Assembly (NCBI GenBank): GCA_023441105.1
Contig: JAEZQX010000220.1
Span: 1-5,461 of the forward strand
DNA length: 5,461 nt
From: Pseudomonadota bacterium
Lineage (GTDB): Bacteria; Pseudomonadota; Gammaproteobacteria; Burkholderiales; Burkholderiaceae
Direction: 5' to 3'
Shown here: positions 1 to 5,248 of the stretch, in pieces
Layout: the number at the start of each line of letters is the position of its first letter
Position numbering within the stretch: position 1 is the first letter of the stretch
Position numbers and translations under genes: made by a program
The notes under the pieces: generated by a model
The model's input: the letters and a program-made list of their open reading frames with translations, nothing else
The model's database searches: none
What the model was told of the DNA's origin: nothing

Positions 1-109
1 GGTAGAGGGAGAGATAGGCGATCGACGCGGTGACGGCGAGCCACAGCAGGCGAATGAGGGCAGGAGGGCGTCGCCGCTGATGAAGGCCGTCGATCACCGG
101 CGTGAGCAT
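1..109 (-). CDS. N-terminus of a putative membrane protein, possibly VanZ-like (partial, cut by window edge)
   Basis: A minus-strand frame is open from an ATG at 109 to the left edge and gives 36 residues. A basic stretch (QRRRPP, residues 11-16) is followed by a hydrophobic run starting LIRLLWLAVTASIAYLSLY, which looks like a first transmembrane helix with its positive flank on the cytoplasmic side. The short basic N-terminus and the 'AYLSLY' end of the helix resemble the start of VanZ-family membrane proteins, but too little is present to assign a family. An in-frame ATG at 133 (MQSAGRLR...) is an alternative start, and neither has a strong Shine-Dalgarno. The gene diverges from birA with only 17-41 bp between starts, so promoters would overlap the coding starts. 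The open frame and helix are seen; the family is a guess. Confidence 0.45.
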   Translation of the reverse strand, partial: MLTPVIDGLHQRRRPPALIRLLWLAVTASIAYLSLY

Positions 110-137
110 ACGCAAACGCCCGGCGGATTGCATCCGC

Positions 138-143
138 TAGACT
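138..143 (+). promoter_or_regulatory. possible -10 element (TAGACT) for leaderless birA transcription
   Basis: TAGACT lies 7 bp upstream of the birA ATG at 151, which would place the transcription start on or next to the A of the start codon. No clear Shine-Dalgarno precedes the ATG (only CGGCGG), which fits a leaderless message. No good -35 hexamer is found at 16-18 bp spacing (AACGCC at 17 bp), so this is a weak call from sequence alone. Confidence 0.25.
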
Positions 144-150
144 CGGCGGC

Positions 151-927
151 ATGCACGGCAATCCCTCCGCTCCACCATCCGCCCGGCGGCTGTTGGTCGA
201 ATCGGTCGCCGCCATCGATTCGACCAACAGCGAACTGCTGCGGCGCGAGCCGCTGCTGCCGACCGGTTCGGCTGCCGAGGCCATCTGGCTAGTCGCCGCG
301 CGCCAGACGGCCGGGCGCGGCCGCCGCCAGCGACACTGGATCTCCTCCGCCGATGCGTCCCTGACCGCTTCGTTCGCCCGCGAAGTCGAGCGTCCGTCCC
401 ACATCGGCGCTTTGTCGCTGGTGGCTGGCGTGGCGGTGGCGCAGGCGCTCGAAGCCTTCGGCGCCCGGGTCCGGCTCAAGTGGCCGAACGATCTCCATGT
501 CGCCGAGGGCAAGGCGGGCGGCATTCTTTGCGAGGCGCGGGCGCGCGGAAGTGTCACCCGCCTGGTGATCGGCTGCGGGCTCAACCTGCTCGCACCGCCG
601 GAATCGGTCGGGCAGGCGGCCGGGGCGCTGTTCGAGCGTGCATCCCTGCCGGCAAGGGACTCGCTGGTCCAGGCGCTCGGTGAATCTTTGCTGGCAGCGA
701 CCGATCGGTTGCTGGCCGATGGCTTCGAGCCGTTCCGCCAGGCCTGGATCGCGCGTGACCTGCTGCTCGGCCGCGCGGTCATGATTCATGATTACGACGG
801 CGACTGGCCTGCTACCGCCCGTGGCATCGACACGGACGGGGCGCTGCTGGTCATGTCCGATCAGGAGCCGGATCGGCTCCGGCGTCTCGTGGCGGAAGAG
901 GTGAGCGTGCGCCCACTTCAGCGGTGA
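151..927 (+). CDS. birA: biotin--[acetyl-CoA-carboxylase] ligase, monofunctional (no HTH domain)
   Basis: This 258-residue biotin protein ligase makes biotinyl-5'-AMP and transfers biotin to the target lysine of the acetyl-CoA carboxylase carrier protein in the cytoplasm. The landmarks are in order: IDSTN at 22-26 (biotin-site loop), QTAGRGRRQRHW at 52-63 (adenylate/biotin-binding loop), KWPNDL at 110-115, KAGGILCE at 121-128 with the conserved ligase lysine K121, and VIGCGLNL at 139-146. A C-terminal SH3-like domain starts around 206 (LGRAVMIHDYDGDWPATARGIDTDGALLV region). There is no N-terminal helix-turn-helix, so it should not act as a biotin-operon repressor as E. coli BirA does. One oddity is that the second glycine of the GRGRRG loop is Gln60. 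The gene is not followed by a type III pantothenate kinase (coaX), a common partner in betaproteobacteria; it faces the end of the minus-strand operon instead. The first ATG of the frame was chosen because the biotin-site motif follows at the usual distance for HTH-less ligases. Confidence 0.93.
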   Translation: MHGNPSAPPSARRLLVESVAAIDSTNSELLRREPLLPTGSAAEAIWLVAARQTAGRGRRQRHWISSADASLTASFAREVERPSHIGALSLVAGVAVAQALEAFGARVRLKWPNDLHVAEGKAGGILCEARARGSVTRLVIGCGLNLLAPPESVGQAAGALFERASLPARDSLVQALGESLLAATDRLLADGFEPFRQAWIARDLLLGRAVMIHDYDGDWPATARGIDTDGALLVMSDQEPDRLRRLVAEEVSVRPLQR

Positions 928-998
928 GTGTGGCGGGCCCGACGAGTGGGCGCGGCTCCCCGCCGGGATTGATCGTAATTCATCATCATGGGATGGCT

Positions 999-1017
999 GC
1001 CGCCGAAGCACGGCGGT
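999..1017. other. GC-rich hairpin with adjacent A6 tract in the birA/ligase convergent gap
   Basis: CCGCCG (1000-1005) and CGGCGG (1011-1016) form a perfect 6-bp stem around an AAGCA loop, with a further G-U pair at 999/1017. A run of six A (1019-1024) follows on the plus strand. Read on the plus strand the tract is A rather than T. Read on the minus strand the T6 comes before the stem rather than after it. It is therefore not a canonical intrinsic terminator for either converging gene, although it sits where one is expected. Confidence 0.4.
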
Positions 1018-1043
1018 GAAAAAACGACGGAGAACGCCTGCAG

Positions 1044-1085
1044 CTGGCGACCCGGGCTCGCCAGCAGCCTGGCGACCCGCGCTCG
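1044..1085. repeat. 17-bp near-perfect direct repeat; first copy forms a 7-bp hairpin
   Basis: CTGGCGACCCGGGCTCG (1044-1060) recurs at 1069-1085 with one mismatch (G to C at the twelfth base), 25 bp apart start to start. The first copy continues into CCAG, so CTGGCGA (1044-1050) pairs perfectly with TCGCCAG (1058-1064) around a CCCGGGC loop. The repeat ends 6 bp beyond the stop of the acyl-CoA ligase gene and would be transcribed as the 3' end of that operon. The T6 run on the minus strand begins about 19 nt past the hairpin, too far for a standard intrinsic terminator. It may block 3' exonucleases or be a relic of a local duplication; no function is shown. Confidence 0.6.
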
Positions 1086-1091
1086 ATCGGC

Positions 1092-2696
1092 CTACAGCAG
1101 GTCCAGCAGCTTCAAGCGCTGCACCTTCCCCGAGGGGCCGCGTGGCAGGTCGGCGACGAAGCGGATGACCCGGGGCGTCTTGTAGCGACCGAGCGCCTGC
1201 AGGCAGAAGTCGCGCAGCTCGTCCTCGCTGCAGCGGTGACCCTCGCGAAGCACGATGCAGGCCATGATCTCCTGGCCGTAGTGGCGATCCGGAATGCCCA
1301 CCGAAGCTGCGTCGAGCACCGCCGGATGACCGAGGATGGCTTCGTCGATCTCGCGCGGCGCGATGTTCTCGCCGCCCTTGATGATCAGCTCCTTGATGCG
1401 GCCGGTCACGAAGAAGAAGCCGTCGGCGTCGCGGTGGCCGAGGTCGCCGGTGCGCAGCCAGCCATCCGCATGGAATGCGCCGCGGGTCGCCTCGTCGTTC
1501 TTGTAGTAGCCCTTCATCACCTGCGGGCCGCGCAGCAGGATCTCGCCGGTCTCGCCATCGGGCAGGCTGTTACCCGCGGCGTCGGCCACCCGTGCCTCGC
1601 AGCCCGAGGCGCGCCCCACCGAGCCGATGCGCCGGGCCTGTGACTGCATCGGATTGGAGAAAGAAGGGGCGACCGTCTCGGTGAGGCCCATCGTCTCGAC
1701 GATTCCGATGCCGAACTTCTGCTCGAAGGCGCGATGGTGCTCCGGCGGCAAGGCCGCCGAGGCCGAGCGGCAGAAGCGGATGCCGCGCAGCGCTTCCGCC
1801 GGCGGGGCCGCGCCTTCCAGCAGGTAGGAGATGATGGTCGGCACGACGTTGATCCAGGTGCAGCCGTGCCCGGTCGCCTGCTCCCAGAAGGCGGCAGCCG
1901 AGAAGCGCGGCGGCATCACCAGGCTGCCGCCGTGCGCCAGCGGCGCCAGCATCGTGACCGCGAAGGCATTGATGTGATAGAGCGGCAGCACCGCCAGCAC
2001 CCGGTCGTCGGCGGCCAGTCCGTGTTCCGCCGAGATCGCCTGGGCGCTGGCGGCGAGGTTCGACTGCGTCAGCATGACGCCCTTGGGCTTGCCGGTGGTT
2101 CCGGAGGTGTACATCAGCAGGCCCAGCGCCTCCGGGGCGGGCATGGCGGCTGGCGTGGCGGCGGTGGCTGCACGGCCGCCGGCATCGGTGGTCGGCGCGC
2201 CCGTCGTAGCCGCTTCGCCGGCGCCGGCGCCCACCAGCTCATCCGCGCTGCCCACCGGCGGCAGGTCGGCATCGGCGACCACCACCGTCATCGGCCGCGC
2301 CAGCGATGCGACCATCGCCCGCACCCGCTCCTCCCATTCCGCGCAGACCAGCACCACATCCGCGTCGGCATGCTCCAGCACGTAGCGCATCTGCTCGGGC
2401 TGCGACAGGAGATTGATCGGGTTGACGCAGCGGCCGCCGTAGAGCGCGCCGAGCAGTAGGCCGAGGGTGCCCAGGCCGTTGGGCATCACCAGGGACACCG
2501 TGGCGCCGGGTGCGACACCCCATGAGGCAAGGCGAGCCGCCACCGCTTCGCAACAGCGGCCCAGCTGCCGGTAGCTGAGCATGCCGCCACCGGTGCCGAT
2601 CGCGTAGATCGCATCCGGCCTGGCCGCAAGCTGGCGATCGATCAGCTCGCGCACCGTCCCGAGCGGCCAGCCGCCCGCCGGCACCTCAGCGGCCAT
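1092..2696 (-). CDS. AMP-forming acyl-CoA synthetase, SauT-like (candidate sulfoacetate--CoA ligase)
   Basis: This 534-residue cytoplasmic member of the ANL adenylate-forming superfamily activates a carboxylate as acyl-AMP and then as acyl-CoA. All core motifs are intact: the phosphate loop MYTSGTTGKPKG at 195-206, GLTET at 337-341, the ATP-ribose motif GWLRTGDLG at 412-420, the hinge and A8 region GRIKELIIKGGENIAPREI at 432-450, and PRGPSGKVQR at 518-527 with the C-terminal adenylation lysine K524. An Ala/Thr/Gly-rich stretch at about 155-190, just before the phosphate loop, looks like an inserted linker. The substrate cannot be read from these motifs. The tight link to a SauS-type acylating dehydrogenase suggests sulfoacetate, as for SauT of Cupriavidus necator; another short carboxylate is possible. 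The ATG at 2696 overlaps the dehydrogenase stop by 11 bp. GGAGG (2711-2715) lies 14 nt upstream, longer than usual, so translational coupling is likely. This is the last gene of the operon. Confidence 0.85.
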   Translation of the reverse strand: MAAEVPAGGWPLGTVRELIDRQLAARPDAIYAIGTGGGMLSYRQLGRCCEAVAARLASWGVAPGATVSLVMPNGLGTLGLLLGALYGGRCVNPINLLSQPEQMRYVLEHADADVVLVCAEWEERVRAMVASLARPMTVVVADADLPPVGSADELVGAGAGEAATTGAPTTDAGGRAATAATPAAMPAPEALGLLMYTSGTTGKPKGVMLTQSNLAASAQAISAEHGLAADDRVLAVLPLYHINAFAVTMLAPLAHGGSLVMPPRFSAAAFWEQATGHGCTWINVVPTIISYLLEGAAPPAEALRGIRFCRSASAALPPEHHRAFEQKFGIGIVETMGLTETVAPSFSNPMQSQARRIGSVGRASGCEARVADAAGNSLPDGETGEILLRGPQVMKGYYKNDEATRGAFHADGWLRTGDLGHRDADGFFFVTGRIKELIIKGGENIAPREIDEAILGHPAVLDAASVGIPDRHYGQEIMACIVLREGHRCSEDELRDFCLQALGRYKTPRVIRFVADLPRGPSGKVQRLKLLDLL

Positions 2697-4140
2697 AGCG
2701 CTCGAAGAAGCCTCCGAGCAGCGCCTCCTCGGTCGGCACCCGCTCCGGTATCGGCCGCGAGATGCGGGTGACGTTCATGTAGTGACGCACGCCGAGGTTG
2801 TCGCTGAAATTGTTCCGACCCCACGTGCCGCAGCCCATCGACAGCGAGAAAGGCAGGCCGTTGTCGAAGCTGCCGCCGGTGGCGAAGCAGTGCGCCTGGC
2901 CGACGATCACCCGCGACACCGGTGCCGTCAGTCCCAGGTGCAGCGCGCGCTCGGACAGCTGGCTGTGCAGGCTCACCGAATGGCCGGCGCCCTGGTAGGC
3001 ATAGATGCGGCCGACCAGCTCGCAGGCGTGGGCGAAGTCGCGGGCGCGATAGACGGTCAGCACCGGCGAGAGCTTCTCGCCCGAGAAGGGGTGCTCCTTG
3101 CCGACGCCTTCCTCGACCACCAGCAGCATGCGCGGCGCGCGCGCCGCGACCTCGTCGAGCCCCGCAGCCGCTGCGATGCGCTGCGCCGGCTGGCCGATGG
3201 CCTGTGCCGACAACTTGCCGTCGGGCCACATCACCTGCTGCAGGCGCCGCTTCTGCTGCCCGTCCAGCATCACCGCGCCTTCCGCGGCCAGCGCTGCGAC
3301 CATCGGCTCGAAGACGGCGTCGACGATGATCACGCTGTTCTCGGACGAGCAGCTGGTGGCATTGTCGAAGGTCTTGGAGCTGGCGATCTTGCGGGCGGCG
3401 TCGCCCAGGTCTGCCGTCTCGTCGACGATGCTGGCGACGTTGCCGGCGCCGACGCCGAACGCCGGCGTGCCGCTGCGGTAGGCGGCGCGCACGTTGGCCT
3501 GCGAGCCGGTGGCCACCACCAGGTCGCACTGGCGCATCAGCTCGCCGGTGGATTCCTTGGATACCGGCGCCGGCAGCATCTGCACCAGGTCACGCGGCGC
3601 GCCGACCTTGTCGAGCTGTCCGTGGACATGCCGCAGCAGCAGCGCGCAGGTGCTCCATCCCTTGGGACTGGGCGCGACGATGACCGCATTGCGCGCTGCC
3701 AGCGAATTGAGGATCTTGTTGATGGGCGTGGCCGCCGGATTGGTCGAGGGCGTCACCGCGCATACCACGCCGACCGGCCGGGCGATCTCGACGATGCCGC
3801 GCGCCGGATCCTCGCCGATGACGCCGACGGTGGGGGTGGCCTGCAGGTCGCGCAACAGCCCGAGCGTCTTGCGGTGGTTCTTGCGGATCTTGTCGTCGAC
3901 CAGCCCGACGCCGGTATCGGCGACCGCCAACTCGGCCAGCGCCCGGTTGCGAGCTGGCTCGAGGATGGCCCACGCGGCCGCGCATACCAGGTCCGAGATG
4001 CGCGCCTGGTCGTAGCCTTCCGCGACCTGCTGCGCCACCCGCGCCCGCGCGACCAGCTCGCCCACCTCCCGCACGATGGCCGGGTCGGTCGTGCCCGGAT
4101 CGCTTCCCCTCGCCGTCGCCGTCTCGCTGCCCATCCGCAT
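2686..4140 (-). CDS. sauS: CoA-acylating aldehyde dehydrogenase, sulfoacetaldehyde dehydrogenase (SauS) type
   Basis: With the start at 4140 the protein has 484 residues. It belongs to the CoA-acylating branch of the aldehyde dehydrogenase superfamily, which interconverts an acyl-CoA and an aldehyde with NAD(P)H. The nucleotide-fold region PVGVVCAVTPSTNPAATPINK is at 122-142, VATGSQANVRAAYRSGTPAFGVGAGNV at 209-235, and the catalytic cysteine C264 lies in DNATSCSSENSVI (259-271). The HPFSGEKLSPVLTVYRA segment (350-366) and CGTWGRNNFSDNLGVRHYMNVTRI near the C-terminus (437-460) are typical of this branch. The last motif with HYMN, and the adjacent ligase, point to the SauS subfamily that reduces sulfoacetyl-CoA to sulfoacetaldehyde in sulfoacetate degradation. 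An acetaldehyde or succinate-semialdehyde enzyme is the main alternative. The frame is open to an ATG at 4185, inside the upstream receptor gene; 4140 was preferred because GGAGGA lies 11 nt before it. A further in-frame ATG is at 4134. Confidence 0.82.
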   Translation of the reverse strand: MRMGSETATARGSDPGTTDPAIVREVGELVARARVAQQVAEGYDQARISDLVCAAAWAILEPARNRALAELAVADTGVGLVDDKIRKNHRKTLGLLRDLQATPTVGVIGEDPARGIVEIARPVGVVCAVTPSTNPAATPINKILNSLAARNAVIVAPSPKGWSTCALLLRHVHGQLDKVGAPRDLVQMLPAPVSKESTGELMRQCDLVVATGSQANVRAAYRSGTPAFGVGAGNVASIVDETADLGDAARKIASSKTFDNATSCSSENSVIIVDAVFEPMVAALAAEGAVMLDGQQKRRLQQVMWPDGKLSAQAIGQPAQRIAAAAGLDEVAARAPRMLLVVEEGVGKEHPFSGEKLSPVLTVYRARDFAHACELVGRIYAYQGAGHSVSLHSQLSERALHLGLTAPVSRVIVGQAHCFATGGSFDNGLPFSLSMGCGTWGRNNFSDNLGVRHYMNVTRISRPIPERVPTEEALLGGFFERYGR

Positions 4141-4151
4141 CTCGCTTGCCG

Positions 4152-4157
4152 TCCTCC
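4152..4157 (-). promoter_or_regulatory. ribosome binding site (GGAGGA) deciding the sauS start
   Basis: GGAGGA on the minus strand sits in the 22-bp gap between the receptor stop (4163) and the ATG at 4140, with 11 nt of spacing. It makes 4140 a better start than the ATG at 4185, which lies inside the preceding gene upstream of this site. The spacing is somewhat long, so a modest translation rate or coupling to the upstream stop is possible. Confidence 0.55.
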
Positions 4158-4162
4158 GGCTG

Positions 4163-5182
4163 CTAGTCCACCTTGATACTGGCATCGGTGGCGAGCTTCT
4201 TCCACTTCACCAGCTCGGTCGCCACCTGCTTGCCCAGCTGGTCCGGCGTGCCGCCGACGCCTTCGCTGCCTTGCTGCAGCAGCTTCTCCTGGATCTCGGG
4301 CTCGCGGACGGCGACGTTGATCGCCGCATTCCAGCGCTCGATGACTTCCCTGGGCGTGCTCCGCGGCACGAAGACCGCGTACCAGGAGTCGACCTCGAAG
4401 TCCGGCACGCCCGCCTCGACCACCGTCGGCACGTCGGGGAATGCCTTGCTGCGCTTCAGGGTCGACACCGCGAGCGCCCGCAGCTTGCCCTGCTTGACGT
4501 AGTTCGCCGCCGCGGGGATCGACACCCACAGCAGCGGCACCTGCCCGCCCATCACGTCGATCACCGCCGGTCCGCCGCCGCGATACGGGATGTGCGTCAT
4601 CTTGGTTCCGGTGCGCAGCTTGAACAGCTCGCCGGCGAGGTGGCCCGGCGAGCCGTTGCCGACCGAGGCGTAGGAAATGGCCTCGGGCTTCGCCTTGGCA
4701 AGCTCGATCAGCTCCTTGACCGTCTTGGCGGGGAAATCCGGATGCGCGACCAGGATCTGCGGCAGCGAGGCCACCGTCGCCACCGGCTCGAAGTCCTTGG
4801 CCGTGTCGAACGGCAACTTGGAATAGATTGCAGGGTTGATGGTGTGGGAGTTGAGCGTGAAGAGCACGGTGTAGCCGTCGGGCTCGGCCTTTGCGACCAG
4901 CTCGGTGCCGATCGAGCCGGCGGCGCCGCCGCGATTCTCGATCACCAGCGGCTGGCCGAGCTCCTGCCGCAGGCGGTCCTGCACGATGCGCGCGATGACG
5001 TCGGTGCCGCCGCCGGGCGGATAGGGCACCACGACCTTGATCGGCTTGTCCGGGTATGCGGCGAAGGCGCCGCCGCCGGGTGCCGCGGTGGCCAGCAGCG
5101 CGGTGGCCGCGAGCATGGCCGCGGCCAGCGGTGGGAAGGAGCGGCTTGAACGACGGAACCACTGCATCGGGAACCAACCCAT
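4163..5182 (-). CDS. Bug/TctC-family tripartite tricarboxylate transporter substrate-binding protein
   Basis: This 339-residue periplasmic solute-binding receptor is a typical length for the Bug (Bordetella uptake gene) family. It begins with a Sec signal peptide: basic residues at 10-14, a hydrophobic core at about 19-34, and an AFA-AYP cleavage region near 41-42. The mature protein opens with the family hallmark YPDKPIKVVVPYPPGGGTD (43-61). Further family segments are GQPLVIENRGGAAGSIGT at 76-93, PDGYTVLF at 101-108, and GNGSPGHLAGELFK at 175-188, with HIPYRGGGPAV at 197-207. Bug receptors bind small carboxylates and pass them to TctA/TctB permeases; neither permease gene is in the window, so any permease must be encoded elsewhere. 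The first-gene position in front of the dehydrogenase and ligase suggests that its ligand is the acid these enzymes process. The start at 5182 was chosen for its GAGGAG 8 nt upstream and for the signal peptide directly after it; the frame stays open further upstream, but that part overlaps the divergent gene. Confidence 0.92.
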   Translation of the reverse strand: MGWFPMQWFRRSSRSFPPLAAAMLAATALLATAAPGGGAFAAYPDKPIKVVVPYPPGGGTDVIARIVQDRLRQELGQPLVIENRGGAAGSIGTELVAKAEPDGYTVLFTLNSHTINPAIYSKLPFDTAKDFEPVATVASLPQILVAHPDFPAKTVKELIELAKAKPEAISYASVGNGSPGHLAGELFKLRTGTKMTHIPYRGGGPAVIDVMGGQVPLLWVSIPAAANYVKQGKLRALAVSTLKRSKAFPDVPTVVEAGVPDFEVDSWYAVFVPRSTPREVIERWNAAINVAVREPEIQEKLLQQGSEGVGGTPDQLGKQVATELVKWKKLATDASIKVD

Positions 5183-5190
5183 CTTCAGGT

Positions 5191-5196
5191 CTCCTC
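5191..5196 (-). promoter_or_regulatory. ribosome binding site (GAGGAG) of the receptor gene
   Basis: GAGGAG on the minus strand is 8 nt before the ATG at 5182, an ideal distance. It fixes the start of the receptor and excludes the longer open frame that runs on to the right edge. It is the best ribosome binding site of the three operon genes. No convincing promoter for the operon was found in the short divergent gap; a poor TACAGT -10-like hexamer (5232-5237, minus strand) lacks a -35. Confidence 0.75.
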
Positions 5197-5213
5197 GTCT
5201 CTTGTCGCGGCTC

Positions 5214-5241
5214 TTGCAGGCCGGGACGGACACTGTAGCAT
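5214..5241 (+). promoter_or_regulatory. possible promoter for the methyltransferase gene (TTGCAG, 16 bp, TAGCAT)
   Basis: TTGCAG (5214-5219) and TAGCAT (5236-5241) are separated by 16 bp and resemble a sigma-70 promoter. A start 7-8 bp downstream would fall at or near the ATG at 5249, giving a leaderless or nearly leaderless mRNA. This agrees with the absence of a clear Shine-Dalgarno there. The -10 element overlaps the alternative ATG at 5240, which would then be unused. The call comes from pattern matching only. Confidence 0.3.
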
Positions 5242-5248
5242 GGGTGCC

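Noticed and set aside
928..998. GGCGGG/CCCGCC pairing after the birA stop as a terminator
   Set aside because: The arms are about 20 bp apart and no T-run follows, so it does not fit an intrinsic terminator.
289..1011. Long minus-strand open frame opposite birA
   Set aside because: Its product is Arg/Gln/Pro/Ala-rich without family motifs, and it is antisense to a gene with clear biotin ligase motifs. Such frames are common in GC-rich DNA.
2782..4176. 464-codon plus-strand open frame opposite the dehydrogenase
   Set aside because: The product is low-complexity in His, Arg, Ala and Gly with no domain. It is a shadow of the high-GC third-position bias of the real minus-strand gene.
4076..5149. 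357-codon plus-strand open frame opposite the receptor gene
   Set aside because: It shows no recognisable motif and has Leu/Arg/His-rich shadow composition, while the opposite strand encodes a clear Bug receptor with signal peptide.
3753..5177. 474-codon minus-strand open frame overlapping receptor and dehydrogenase in another frame
   Set aside because: It is arginine- and alanine-rich throughout and spans two real genes in a shifted frame; it is a composition artefact.
5238..5248. TGGCAC on the minus strand as a sigma-54 promoter for the operon
   Set aside because: No GC doublet follows the GG at the required 10-bp spacing, so the -24/-12 pattern fails.
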